A stretch of DNA of 64,000 nucleotides from CALHRB01 sp964473465 (GTDB lineage Bacteria > Bacteroidota > Ignavibacteria > Kapaibacteriales > UBA2268): positions 76,836 to 140,835 of the forward strand of contig CAYYPE010000008.1 of the NCBI GenBank assembly GCA_964473465.1. Direction: 5' to 3'. The first letter of the stretch is position 1. Each line of letters begins with the position of its first letter. The position numbers and the translations under genes are program-made. The notes under the pieces are model-generated. The model was not told where the DNA came from, did no database searches, and saw only the letters and a program-made list of their open reading frames with translations. Shown piece after piece: positions 18,057 to 27,575 of this stretch.

Positions 18057-18713
18057 ATGAAAATACTCAAAGCAAGCTTTCTTGCAACATTGGTTTTGTT
18101 GCTTGTAGTTGGACTAAGTTCCTGCAATACGGACAGCTCAACAGTCGCCCCAACAGATAATTCGTCTGATCTTACATTAATTGATAATACAGCTACTCCC
18201 AGTGAAGTTATTGATGCAACACTCGACCAACCTATGCAAATGCGACCTCCGTTTGACGATAGAGGTGGCAGAGATATGGGCGAGAGAAAAATGTTCAATC
18301 CATTGTTCCGTGTTATTCAGGCAATGAAGCTCACACCAGAGCAGATGGAACAATTTAGAGCTTTACTAAAACAGCGAAATGATTGCATCACCGAAGCTTT
18401 GAAAATTTTGAGAGAGTCCGAAAAAGCTATTTTGGAAGGTTACAAGGCAGAATACCAAGCTCTTTATGAACAATTAAAAGCCGGTGAAATCACAAGAGAA
18501 GAATTTCGTGCACAAATCAGGGAACTCAATCAGGAAGTCAGAACTGCTCTTCAGGAAAATCCTGTAAGAGAAAGAGTTATGGCAATGATTAAGAATTGCG
18601 ACGAAGAATTCAATACAGCAGTCGAATCAATTCTTGATGAAACTCAATTAGCAATATGGCAAAAATTCTGGGAGAATTTTAAGAATAGAGTAGGAACTGG
18701 TCCCGGCAAATAA
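18057..18713 (+). CDS. Lipoprotein with LTXXQ (Spy/CpxP-like) motifs
   Basis: 218 residues. The lipoprotein signal ends at GLSSC (Cys near 23), followed by a Thr/Ser/Asp-rich tether. A helical region follows (about 80-215) with two LTxxQ-type motifs, LTPEQ (near 97) and LDETQ (near 200), and helices rich in E, Q, R. This pattern resembles Spy/CpxP-like periplasmic stress chaperones, but here anchored to a membrane. The role is inferred from the motifs only. A GGAG ribosome-binding site precedes the ATG, and a strong terminator follows. Confidence 0.75.
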   Translation: MKILKASFLATLVLLLVVGLSSCNTDSSTVAPTDNSSDLTLIDNTATPSEVIDATLDQPMQMRPPFDDRGGRDMGERKMFNPLFRVIQAMKLTPEQMEQFRALLKQRNDCITEALKILRESEKAILEGYKAEYQALYEQLKAGEITREEFRAQIRELNQEVRTALQENPVRERVMAMIKNCDEEFNTAVESILDETQLAIWQKFWENFKNRVGTGPGK

Positions 18714-18739
18714 GATTTTGAAAATAAATTTAAGAAAAG

Positions 18740-18772
18740 GAGCTGTCTCAAAACGAGACAGCTCTTTTTTTT
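18740..18772 (+). terminator. Rho-independent terminator, GCTGTCTCAAAA family
   Basis: Perfect 10-bp stem GAGCTGTCTC (18740-18749) / GAGACAGCTC (18755-18764), loop AAAAC, then eight T. It terminates the LTXXQ lipoprotein gene. Its core CTGTCTCAAAA is shared with the terminators of groEL and the second flagellin gene. Confidence 0.93.
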
Positions 18773-18840
18773 GGTTAAATATTTCAATTTTTTAACCGAA
18801 TATTCCTTTTGTAAAAGGATATTCATTTAAATAATGGAAT

Positions 18841-19323
18841 ATGGAAAAGGTTAATACTAATAATGAAATCGAAAAGACAATATTAATCATTGATGATAAA
18901 CAGATAAATATTGATTTTTTGAGTAATTCTCTGAAAAGAGAGGGGTTTAGGGTTATTTCAGCAAAAGATGAAAATTCCGCAATCAATTCTGCAAAAATCA
19001 AACAACCGGATCTTATTCTATTGGATGCCCACATGCCCGAAAAAAATGGCTTTGAAATTTGTATTGAGTTAAAAAAAATTGAGGAATTAACCAATATTCC
19101 TGTCATTTTTATGTTATCTAAAAGTGATAATAAATATTATACCCAATGTTATTCTGCCGGTGGTGCTGATTTTGTATGCAAACCATTAAATATTCAGGTT
19201 CTGGTTAAAAGAATTAATACCCATATTGAACTAAGAGAGTTAAGAGAAAAAATGCTCCCTCCCTCAAAAAGACGAAAACAGCAAAAACCACTAAGTGAAC
19301 TTATAAAAATGGTTTCGTTTTAG
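18841..19323 (+). CDS. Stand-alone response-regulator receiver protein
   Basis: 160 residues with one CheY-like receiver domain (about 13-130). The acidic pair is in IIDDKQ, the phospho-acceptor Asp in LILLDAHMP, and the conserved Lys in CKPLN. A short, basic, coiled tail (RELREKMLPPSKRRKQQKP) replaces an output domain. No histidine kinase lies nearby, so its partner is unknown. Phosphorylation-dependent protein contacts are the likely mode of action. Confidence 0.85.
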   Translation: MEKVNTNNEIEKTILIIDDKQINIDFLSNSLKREGFRVISAKDENSAINSAKIKQPDLILLDAHMPEKNGFEICIELKKIEELTNIPVIFMLSKSDNKYYTQCYSAGGADFVCKPLNIQVLVKRINTHIELRELREKMLPPSKRRKQQKPLSELIKMVSF

Positions 19324-19403
19324 TTTTTTTTGATAATAATTTATCCAAATAAATTATTATCTATCATTTTCGTTTTAACAATATGTTAATTTGATAATTG
19401 AAA

Positions 19404-19622
19404 ATGACTAAGATTTTAATTTTTTTTCTCGTTTCTATCCTGATAATTTTAATAATTATTGGATTAGTAATAAAATCCTTCAGAAATTATTTAGACAAAA
19501 TTTTCCAAAACTTTGAAATTCATTCAAAAAAAACCAAAGAGCAGTCAAAGAACAACATAATTTATGAGAAGGATGGGATTGTTGTTATGAAAGGTGAAGC
19601 AGATAACCAAAAAAATCAATAA
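19404..19622 (+). CDS. Small single-pass membrane protein (DUF4834-like)
   Basis: 72 residues from the ATG at 19404 (a TTG two codons earlier also fits). One N-terminal membrane helix (ILIFFLVSILIILIIIGLVI) is followed by a basic, Lys-rich cytosolic part and a short C-terminal strand motif (NIIYEKDGIVVMKGEA). Size and layout recall the DUF4834 small membrane proteins of Bacteroidota, an uncertain match. Function unknown. It sits between the receiver protein and ppx. Confidence 0.6.
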   Translation: MTKILIFFLVSILIILIIIGLVIKSFRNYLDKIFQNFEIHSKKTKEQSKNNIIYEKDGIVVMKGEADNQKNQ

Positions 19623-19748
19623 AATGGAAAATCATTCATAATGCATTTTCTCCTTTTTATGTTTCGCACTAATTTAAAAACACTACCAAACAAATTAATA
19701 ATTTTTTTAATTTATAAATTTTAAATTTAAATTATTGAATAAAGACAG

Positions 19749-21314
19749 ATGGTTTCAAAAGCACCGGTATTTGCTGCAATAGATGTAGGGACTAATTCAT
19801 TTCATTTAATTATAGCAAGTGTTAATAATAGAGGAATGCTTCAGGTTATTCTCCGGGAAAAAGAGATGGTCAGACTTGGCAGCGGCAGTGGTGATATGAA
19901 ATATATCCAGAAAGATGCAATGGAAAGAGGTGTCAGAGCATTGCAGAATTTTGCGGAACTTGCCAGAAGTAAAAATGCTGAGATAAGAGCAGTGGCAACC
20001 AGTGCTGTTCGGGAAGCATTGAATCGTGATGAATTTCTTAACATGGTCAAAGAACAAACAGGTATTGAAATTGAAGTCGTTTCTGGAACAGAAGAAGGAA
20101 GATTAATTTATATTGGTGCTATTCATGCTTTACCTATTTATAATCAAAAAGTATTTATCCTTGATATTGGCGGCGGCAGCACAGAAACAATAATCGGGCA
20201 GGATGGGGAGATTCGATATGTTCATAGCGAAAAAATTGGTTCAATCAGGCTTACAAATAGATTTGGATTAGAATCTGATATTACTAACGAGCAGATTAAG
20301 GAATGTAGGGATTATATTAAAGGATGCTGGACTCCTATTCTGAAGAGAATCTATTCAATCGGTTTCGAAACTGTAGTCTGCACCTCTGGAACAATCCTTA
20401 ATATTGCAGCAATGTCTCTAACTATGAACAAAGAGGCTGTCCCGGATATTCTGAATGGTCTTACCGTAACAAAGGCAAGAATGCTGGAGGTTATAGACAG
20501 GATACTCGAAGCTAAGAACTTATCAGCAAGACAAAATCTTCCCGGCATGGACCCAAAAAGGGCAGACATAATTGTAGCAGGCTCTTTGATTCTTGAACAG
20601 GCATTGATCCAGCTTAATATCGAAAAAATTCTGATTTCATCTTTTGCCCTTAGAGAAGGAATTGTATTCGATACTATTCAAAAAAAAGAGGCTTTGCAAA
20701 AATTTCATCATTTGAGCAGACTGAGATTCGAAACAATTTATAGTATTTGTCAGGAATACAAGGTTAATTTGACTCATTCCGAGCATGTTAAGGATATATC
20801 ATTGAAATTATTTGATGACCTTCAATCCCTGCACAGACTTGGCTATGCCGAAAGGGAATTATTAGAGGCTGCAGCTTTGCTCCACGATATTGGCTATCAC
20901 ATTTCACATGATCAGCATCATAAACATAGTTATTATATAATAAGTCATTGTATTATGCCCGGATTTACTAATCCTGAATCTGAAGTTATTGCTAATATTG
21001 CCAGATATCACCGAAAAAGCCATCCGAAGAAAAAACATGAAAATTTTGAAAGCCTTCCCGATAGCAAAAAGCAAATTGTAAGAGTCCTTGCAGGTATTCT
21101 TCGCATTGCTGAAGGTATTGACAGACGTCAGATGCAGGTAATCAAAGATGTTAAAGCCGAAATAACCGAGAATGAAATTAATATATATTTATTCCCTGAT
21201 GAGAAAGAGCAGAATCCCGATATTGAGCTCTGGGGTGCCAATAGAAGAAAATTATTACTTCAGGAAACATTCAACCTCCCTGTGAATATATTTTTAGCTG
21301 ATACAAAACAATAA
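19749..21314 (+). CDS. Ppx/GppA phosphatase with C-terminal HD domain
   Basis: 521 residues. The N-terminal ASKHA-fold exopolyphosphatase/guanosine-pentaphosphatase domain (about 5-310) has AAIDVGTNSFHL, GTEEGRLIYIGA and the phosphate loop LDIGGGSTE. The C-terminal HD-type hydrolase part (about 325-500) shows HSEHV, AALLHDIGYHISHDQHHKHS and YHRKSHPKK. Full-length Ppx of this HD-containing type hydrolyses polyphosphate and/or pppGpp; which is preferred cannot be read from the sequence. No ppk gene is in the window. Confidence 0.9.
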   Translation: MVSKAPVFAAIDVGTNSFHLIIASVNNRGMLQVILREKEMVRLGSGSGDMKYIQKDAMERGVRALQNFAELARSKNAEIRAVATSAVREALNRDEFLNMVKEQTGIEIEVVSGTEEGRLIYIGAIHALPIYNQKVFILDIGGGSTETIIGQDGEIRYVHSEKIGSIRLTNRFGLESDITNEQIKECRDYIKGCWTPILKRIYSIGFETVVCTSGTILNIAAMSLTMNKEAVPDILNGLTVTKARMLEVIDRILEAKNLSARQNLPGMDPKRADIIVAGSLILEQALIQLNIEKILISSFALREGIVFDTIQKKEALQKFHHLSRLRFETIYSICQEYKVNLTHSEHVKDISLKLFDDLQSLHRLGYAERELLEAAALLHDIGYHISHDQHHKHSYYIISHCIMPGFTNPESEVIANIARYHRKSHPKKKHENFESLPDSKKQIVRVLAGILRIAEGIDRRQMQVIKDVKAEITENEINIYLFPDEKEQNPDIELWGANRRKLLLQETFNLPVNIFLADTKQ

Positions 21315-21361
21315 GCTATTATAAAAAATTTAACGTCAATTCTTATTTTTTGATTATTGTT

Positions 21362-22786
21362 ATGGTTAAAATAGAAGAAAAATATTTTTTTGATAAGATA
21401 CGCCTGACCAAAGATGAAATGAGCAGGCTTCTTTCGATTGCCCTTGAAAAAGGTGGTGAATTCTCCGAACTTTTCATTGAATATAGATTTAATAACTCAG
21501 TTACCATCGAGGAGGATATTGTAAAAAGTTCTTCCAGAACTATTTCTCTTGGTGCTGGCATCAGGGTAATCAACGGAGAGCAAACTGGATATGCCTTTAC
21601 AAACGATCTGTCATTTGAAAGGCTAAAAAAAGTTGCTTTAACAACCGGTTCAATTGCAAAATCAGGGAAATCAAATCCGATTGCTAATTTGACAAAACCT
21701 GTTATTCAAAATCAGTATTATACTTATGATAATTTAGTTACGGAGCTAAATCTTGATAGGAAAATTAGTTTAGTTCGGTCTGCTTATGATTCTGCACTAA
21801 ATTATGACAAAAGGATAGTAAAAGTTAGTTCAACACTTGCTGATGAAGTTCAGTTTGTTTTGATTTGTAATAGCTTTGGAAAATATGTTACAGATATCAG
21901 ACCTCAGACAAGATTAATGGTAGTTTCGACAGCACAGGAAAATCAAAACAGGGACACAGGATTCAACAATTCTGGCGGCAGGGTTGGAGTTGATTTTTTT
22001 GAAAGAGAAAAAAAACCTGAAGAAATTGGAAGATTAGCCTCCGAAGAAGCTATTAATCTTCTTTCTGCAGGGGATTCACCGGCAGGAGAAATGACGGTGG
22101 TTCTTGGCAGTGGAGAATCCGGCGTTCTGATTCACGAAGCAGTGGGTCATCCTCTCGAGGCAGACGGGGCATGGAAAAAAACTTCAATCATGACAGACAA
22201 ATTAGGTGAAATGGTTGCCAATCCAAAAGTAACTATATATGACGATGCAACAATTCCAAAATACAGAGGAAGCTTAAATATCGATGACGAGGGGACTGAA
22301 ACCGAACCTGTTCTGCTGATTGAAAATGGAAAATTAGTAGCTTATATGAATGACTTACTTTCCTCAAAAATCCTCAATCATAAACCGAACGGACACGGCA
22401 GAAGGGAATCATACAGATTTTCTCCTATTCCAAGAATGAACAATACAGTGCTTGAAAAAGGCGATAGCAGCCCTGATGATATAATAAAAAGTGTCAAAAA
22501 AGGATTTTATGCAAAGTCTTTTCAGGGTGGTATGGTGAATTCAACAGGGAAATTCACTTTTTCTGTGAATCTGGGGTACTTAATAGAGGATGGAAAATTA
22601 ACAAAACCTGTTAAAAATGCCACACTGATTGGTTCAAATTTTGAAATACTTCAAAATATAGATATGATAGGAAATGATACTGGTTTCTTTCTTGGAACAT
22701 GTGGAAAAGATGGTCAATCTGTGCCTGTTACTTGTGGGACGCCTACGGTTAGAATAAGCAAAATGACAGTTGGAGGAAAATTATGA
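21362..22786 (+). CDS. tldD: Metalloprotease subunit TldD
   Basis: 474 residues from the ATG at 21362; a TTG four codons earlier is less likely. It is the catalytic TldD of the TldD/TldE heterodimeric metalloprotease, which degrades unfolded peptides and processes some ribosomal peptides. The zinc motif HEAVGH is present in SGVLIHEAVGHPLEADG. DDEGTETEP and the C-terminal SKMTVGGKL are typical. The stop overlaps the tldE start as ATGA. Confidence 0.93.
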   Translation: MVKIEEKYFFDKIRLTKDEMSRLLSIALEKGGEFSELFIEYRFNNSVTIEEDIVKSSSRTISLGAGIRVINGEQTGYAFTNDLSFERLKKVALTTGSIAKSGKSNPIANLTKPVIQNQYYTYDNLVTELNLDRKISLVRSAYDSALNYDKRIVKVSSTLADEVQFVLICNSFGKYVTDIRPQTRLMVVSTAQENQNRDTGFNNSGGRVGVDFFEREKKPEEIGRLASEEAINLLSAGDSPAGEMTVVLGSGESGVLIHEAVGHPLEADGAWKKTSIMTDKLGEMVANPKVTIYDDATIPKYRGSLNIDDEGTETEPVLLIENGKLVAYMNDLLSSKILNHKPNGHGRRESYRFSPIPRMNNTVLEKGDSSPDDIIKSVKKGFYAKSFQGGMVNSTGKFTFSVNLGYLIEDGKLTKPVKNATLIGSNFEILQNIDMIGNDTGFFLGTCGKDGQSVPVTCGTPTVRISKMTVGGKL

Positions 22787-24108
22787 ACAATGAAGTGAAT
22801 TTGATGAGTATCGCAGAAAATATCGTAGAATACGGTAAATCAAAAAGTATTGATGAAATTCAGGTATCAATAGCAAACGAAGACGAATTTACAGTTGAAG
22901 TGAGAAATGGCGAGATTGAAAGACTAACTGAATCAGTCTCGAAAGGTGTCTCTATTAAGTTAATTCTGGATAAAAGAGTTGCTATTGCCTCTACTTCTGA
23001 TTTTGACGAAGAAACGCTTAAATTTGTGGTGGATGATGCTATCGAAAGGGCAAAGCTATCAAGTCAGGATGAGTTTGCAGGACTTCCTGATGAGTTCTAC
23101 GATACAAGTCAGGAGATTGACCTTGAAATTTATGACCCACTTCTCGAAGAGGTTTCGCCTGAAACAAAAATCAATATTGCTATAGAAACAGAGCGAATTT
23201 GCCTTTCTGATGAAAGAATAAAACTTTCGGAAGGCTCATTTTTTGAATCTGGTGTAGGAGTAGTATACATAGCAAATTCAAAAGGATTCTCGGGATATTT
23301 TAAGTCCTCATCTTGTTCGAGTGGTGTTTATCTTCATTCTGCTGATGAAAATAATTCTTACGAGGAAGGGTGGTGGACTAACTCTATAAATTTTGCAGGG
23401 CTTGCGAAACCCGAAGAAGTTGCAAAAATTGCTATTGACAGAGTTACAAGGCTTATTAATGCAAGAAAGATTGAGACCCAAAAAGTTCCTGTTATTTTTG
23501 AAAGACCGATGACATCTATGCTTCTTGGCTTTTTGGCGAGCTGCCTAAACGGGCATTCAATTTATATGAACCAGTCCTTTCTTGCAGGAAAATTAGGGCA
23601 AAAAATCGCAGGCGAAAATATTAATATTCAGGATAATGGTTTAATTAAAGGTGCAATCGGTTCGAGACCTTTCGATAGAGAAGGTGTCCCAACAAGAAGA
23701 CTTATACTGGTGGAGAATGGTTTACTGAATTCTTACATACTTGATACTTACAGTTCCAGAAAATTAGGACTTAAATCAACCGGACATGCTTCTGGAGTAA
23801 CCAATTTTTATTTAGCTAATGGAAATTCATCACCAGAGGAAATAATCAAATCCACTAAAAAAGGTCTTTTTCTTACAAGAACCATTGGTCAGGGAACTAA
23901 TCCTACAACAGGAGATTTATCACGTGGAGCTTTCGGTTTATGGATTGAAAACGGTGAGATAGCATATCCGGTAGCTGAGATTACAATATCCGGCAATTTG
24001 AGCGATATCCTTAATAACATCGAAATGGTCGGTAATGACTTGATTTTTGACCGCTCTATAACAGGTCCTACTTTGAAAGTATCAGAGATGACTGTAGCCG
24101 GGATTTAG
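22783..24108 (+). CDS. tldE: Metalloprotease subunit TldE/PmbA
   Basis: 441 residues, the non-zinc partner of TldD. The N-terminal domain contains VEVRNGEIERLTESVSKGVSI. The C-terminal domain carries PVIFERPMTSMLLGFLASCLNG, FDREGVPTRR, ATGHASGVTNFYL-like text (STGHASGVTNFYL) and EMVGNDLIFDRSITGPTLKVSEMTVAG. The HExxxH motif is absent, as expected for TldE. Translationally coupled to tldD through the 4-base overlap. Confidence 0.93.
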   Translation: MNNEVNLMSIAENIVEYGKSKSIDEIQVSIANEDEFTVEVRNGEIERLTESVSKGVSIKLILDKRVAIASTSDFDEETLKFVVDDAIERAKLSSQDEFAGLPDEFYDTSQEIDLEIYDPLLEEVSPETKINIAIETERICLSDERIKLSEGSFFESGVGVVYIANSKGFSGYFKSSSCSSGVYLHSADENNSYEEGWWTNSINFAGLAKPEEVAKIAIDRVTRLINARKIETQKVPVIFERPMTSMLLGFLASCLNGHSIYMNQSFLAGKLGQKIAGENINIQDNGLIKGAIGSRPFDREGVPTRRLILVENGLLNSYILDTYSSRKLGLKSTGHASGVTNFYLANGNSSPEEIIKSTKKGLFLTRTIGQGTNPTTGDLSRGAFGLWIENGEIAYPVAEITISGNLSDILNNIEMVGNDLIFDRSITGPTLKVSEMTVAGI

Positions 24109-24296
24109 AATTTTGTTTTGGTAGCATTATTGTTACAGAGACTAAATCAAAACTTGATAAGCTTTCTCGAAACTCATGATCTCAGGAACAAACAAGGACG
24201 TTTGTTCTGCTAAGTCCTTGAATTATATAACAGGTCAGGCGTCCTCGCCTGACCTGCTATCCACAATATTAGTCTTCTGAGACTACCCTTAATCAA
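24109..24296. repeat. Hairpin-rich intergenic element, REP/BIME-like
   Basis: 188 bases between the convergent tldE and icd genes. Two perfect hairpins are visible: GAACAAAC (24186-24193) / GTTTGTTC (24200-24207) with loop AAGGAC, and CAGGTCAGGCG (24231-24241) / CGCCTGACCTG (24246-24256) with loop TCCT. The loops are related but in opposite orientation (AGGAC on the plus strand in the first, AGGA on the minus strand in the second). AAGGAC (24194-24199) can also pair with GTCCTT (24214-24219). Imperfect terminal repeats (CAGAGACTAA near 24136 and TTAGTCTTCTG near 24269) flank the set. No T-run follows, so this is not an ordinary terminator. Confidence 0.55.
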
Positions 24297-26525
24297 TTAT
24301 AGTTGCTCTAAAATTTTATTTAGAGTTTCGCTGGGTCTCATTTCTCGTGAAGCCTTACTGTCGTCAGGCCTATAATATCCGCCAATATCAACTGGTTTTC
24401 CTTGAGCAGCAAGTAGTTCCTGAGAAATTTTTTCTTCGTTTTCCTGCAGTTGTTTTGCTATTGGCTCAAATCTGGCTTTAAGTTCAGCATCTTTATCCTG
24501 AGCTGCTAAAGCCGATGCCCAATACATTGTAAGATAGAATGTGCTACCACGATTATCAATTTCATTGACTTTTCTTGATGGATATTTAGCATTTTCGAGA
24601 TAATGAAGAACAGCTAAATCGAGAGTTTCGGCAAGAATCTGAGCTTTTGGGTTATTATATTTCTCTGCTATCAGTTCAAAGGAAGGCACCATAGCACAAT
24701 ATTCACCCAGAGAATCCCAACGAAGATGACCTTCTTGCAGAAATTGTTGAACATGTTTTGGAGCAGAGCCTCCAGCTCCGGTTTCGAATAAACCGCCACC
24801 ATTGAGCAATGGAACTATCGAAAGCATTCTTGCACTTGTTCCAAGCTCAAGAATTGGGAAGAGGTCTGTCAGATAATCCCTTAAAACATTTCCGGTAACA
24901 GAGATAGTATCAAGTCCTTTTCTTACTCTCTCCAGAGTATATTTCATAGCATCAACAGGCTTTAGAACCTTAATTTCGAGCCCTTCAATATTATGCTCAG
25001 GTAAATATTTGTTGATTTTCTTAATTATTTCCCTATCATGGGCTCTACCTTCGTCTAACCAGAATATCGCAGGCGAACCTGTTGCTCTTGCTCTTTTTAC
25101 AGCCAATTTAATCCAGTCTTTTATGGCAATGTCTTTTGCCTGACACATTCTGAAAATATCCCCCTTTTCAACTTTTTGCTCGAGGAGAACATTTCCGTCC
25201 GAATCAACAGCTCTGATAAATCCGTTATCTTCGGCTTCAAAAGTCTTGTCGTGAGAACCGTATTCTTCAGCTTTCTGAGCCATAAGACCAACGTTTGAAA
25301 CATTTCCCATAGTAGAAGGATCAAATTGACCATTTCTTTTGCAGTCTTCAATAATTTCTTTATAAATTCCTGCGTAACAGCGGTCGGGTATCATAGCCAT
25401 AGTATCCTGTAGCTGATCATCCTTATTCCACATCTTGCCGCCATCACGAACAACATTCGGCATAGAAGCATCAATAATAATATTGTTGGGAATATGAAGA
25501 TTTGTTATACCATGTCTTGAGTCAACCATTGCGAGGGCAGGTCTTGTTTCATAAACTTTATTTAGGTCATCTTCGATTTCTTTTCTCTTATTCTCCGGGA
25601 GTTTTTGAATTCTTTCGTAAACGTCTGCAATACCATTATTCAAATTGACTTTTAATTCCTTCAATGTTTCAGCATGTTTTTCAAGTGCATCTTTATAGAA
25701 AACCGAAACACAATGACCAAACATTATTGGGTCTGAAACCTTCATCATAGTGGCTTTCAGGTGCAAAGAAAGCAGAACATCATCTTTTTTTGCCTCTTCG
25801 ATTTTTTCGGCATAAAATTTTCGCAATGAGGCAACAATCATAACTGTGGAATCAATAACCTCGCCCTCGAGAAGAGATAGTTTTTCCTTCAACACTTTAG
25901 TATAACCGCTGTCACTAACAAATTCAATCCTGATATCAGTGGGTTTATCCATTGTCATTGATTTTTCGTTGCCATAGAAATCGTTTTCGGACATATGTAC
26001 AACGCAAGCTTTTGAACCTGAAGCAGGCCAAGGCTTCATCATTTTATGAGGATTTTTCTGGGCAAATTTTTTGACGGATGCAGCCGGGCGTCTGTCTGAA
26101 TTTCCTTCACGAAGGACAGGATTCACTGCCGAGCCAAGAATCTTAGAAAATCTTTCCTGTAATTTTTTTTCTTCATCGTTTTTTGGCTCTTCGGGATAAT
26201 CGGGAATATTGTAGCCCTTTTCCTGAAGTTCCTTAATAGCAGCCTGAAGCTGGGGAATTGTTGCACTGATATTAGGCAGTTTTATTACGTTTGCCTCAGG
26301 TTTTTTAACTAATTCACCAAGCTCAGCCAGATAATCTGGTTGTCTTTGTTCTTCTTTCAAATAATCAGGGAATGCGGAGATTATTCTGCCTGCCAAAGAA
26401 ATATCTTTTGTCTCTATTTCTATTCCTGTGCCTTTGGTGAATGCTTGTAAAACAGGTAGAAAACAGTAGGACGCCAATGCAGGTGCTTCATCAATTTTAG
26501 TCCATGTAATTTTCTGAGATGCCAT
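24297..26525 (-). CDS. icd: NADP-dependent isocitrate dehydrogenase, monomeric type
   Basis: 742 residues, the usual size of the monomeric (IDH-II) enzyme that oxidises isocitrate to 2-oxoglutarate with NADP in the TCA cycle. Characteristic text includes the N-terminal ITWTKIDEAPALASYCFLP, KKFAQKNPHKMMKPWPASGS, VSDSGYTKVLKEKLSLL, the IDASMPNVVRDGGKMW region, and GTSARMLSIVPLLNGGGLFETGAGGSAPKHVQQF. Monocistronic with its own promoter region; convergent with tldE. Confidence 0.95.
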   Translation of the reverse strand: MASQKITWTKIDEAPALASYCFLPVLQAFTKGTGIEIETKDISLAGRIISAFPDYLKEEQRQPDYLAELGELVKKPEANVIKLPNISATIPQLQAAIKELQEKGYNIPDYPEEPKNDEEKKLQERFSKILGSAVNPVLREGNSDRRPAASVKKFAQKNPHKMMKPWPASGSKACVVHMSENDFYGNEKSMTMDKPTDIRIEFVSDSGYTKVLKEKLSLLEGEVIDSTVMIVASLRKFYAEKIEEAKKDDVLLSLHLKATMMKVSDPIMFGHCVSVFYKDALEKHAETLKELKVNLNNGIADVYERIQKLPENKRKEIEDDLNKVYETRPALAMVDSRHGITNLHIPNNIIIDASMPNVVRDGGKMWNKDDQLQDTMAMIPDRCYAGIYKEIIEDCKRNGQFDPSTMGNVSNVGLMAQKAEEYGSHDKTFEAEDNGFIRAVDSDGNVLLEQKVEKGDIFRMCQAKDIAIKDWIKLAVKRARATGSPAIFWLDEGRAHDREIIKKINKYLPEHNIEGLEIKVLKPVDAMKYTLERVRKGLDTISVTGNVLRDYLTDLFPILELGTSARMLSIVPLLNGGGLFETGAGGSAPKHVQQFLQEGHLRWDSLGEYCAMVPSFELIAEKYNNPKAQILAETLDLAVLHYLENAKYPSRKVNEIDNRGSTFYLTMYWASALAAQDKDAELKARFEPIAKQLQENEEKISQELLAAQGKPVDIGGYYRPDDSKASREMRPSETLNKILEQL

Positions 26526-26678
26526 TTCGAATCCTATAAATTTGAATATAAATACAATTTATAATTTAACAATATTTATTCAATTTTAAAATCGTATTAT
26601 AAGATTTGAACATGTAAAGTTGTAGCTTTCATTTATTTTAATGATTAATATTTATTTTTTTATATTAAAAATTTTGAA

Positions 26679-27575
26679 ATGGCAAAATTTTATTTTTTAA
26701 TATACATTTGTCTTTTTCCGGTCATATTTAATGATAGTATTCTTAGAGCACAGAATGAAAATGATACTTTATCAGATACCAATTTCGAGGAATTCCTGAA
26801 TTTTTTATACCAATCAAAAAATGTTCAGATAAATAATAATTATTTAAGTTTTGCTTATGGAACATCGAATTTGCTTTCCGGATATAGTTTTCAGAGCAGT
26901 TTGAGCGGGGCGTATAATTTTAAAGTGGAATATGGTTTTGTGCGGATTAGCCCGACTGATGATGATTTGATAATATATCTTGCTTCTGAAGGTGCTTATC
27001 TTGGGAATGTGTCATCTCATTTGAAACCAAAGAGCTGGAAAAATTCCGGACTTTTATTTGATGCATGGACTTTCGGGTTTAATTATAAGAATGGATACGG
27101 ATATAAAATCGATGATGATTTTCAATTCTTTTTACTTCACTATGGGTCACTTGATTGGAAAAAAATTGATTTTGAAACATTCTCTGATAGTGAATCTATT
27201 AACAGGAGTTTAAAGGGGTATAATCAGGATTTTCGGTTTGGAACAAGCTATGAGTCAGAAATAAGGGCAATTATATCAAATTTTTTAATGTTTCAAATTA
27301 ATTATTCCGAAAGTCACTTGTTCCGAAGGCATCTTTTCGGTATCTGGTCATTAAGTGCTTTGGGGGAATTGATTTTGCAAAGAGGAATTGATATATTTAT
27401 GCCAGAGTTGATTGATTATATTCCTCACTTTCAACCAATTTTAAATTTTGCAATAAAAACATTTGTATCGGCAGTAATTTACAGTAAAAGAGAGAGCAAT
27501 GCTTACTTTCCGTTCAGCTCTGAACCTCCGCTCAGATTTGCAAATATAAGATTTTCGATAGGACTGTCTTTTTAA
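26679..27575 (+). CDS. Exported protein, probable outer-membrane barrel, function unknown
   Basis: 298 residues with an N-terminal signal peptide (FYFLIYICLFPVIFNDSILRAQ). The rest alternates in short strands with aromatic residues at their edges and ends in RFSIGLSF, a terminal Phe strand typical for outer-membrane barrels. No family recognised. Its stop codon overlaps the stop of the convergent mlaF-like gene (both TAA in TTTAA, 27572-27575). Confidence 0.6.
   Translation: MAKFYFLIYICLFPVIFNDSILRAQNENDTLSDTNFEEFLNFLYQSKNVQINNNYLSFAYGTSNLLSGYSFQSSLSGAYNFKVEYGFVRISPTDDDLIIYLASEGAYLGNVSSHLKPKSWKNSGLLFDAWTFGFNYKNGYGYKIDDDFQFFLLHYGSLDWKKIDFETFSDSESINRSLKGYNQDFRFGTSYESEIRAIISNFLMFQINYSESHLFRRHLFGIWSLSALGELILQRGIDIFMPELIDYIPHFQPILNFAIKTFVSAVIYSKRESNAYFPFSSEPPLRFANIRFSIGLSF

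Noticed and set aside
18773..18820. Possible second hairpin GGTTAA ... TTAACC after the lipoprotein terminator
   Set aside because: Only 6 bp with an 18-base AT-rich gap; likely chance next to a much stronger terminator.
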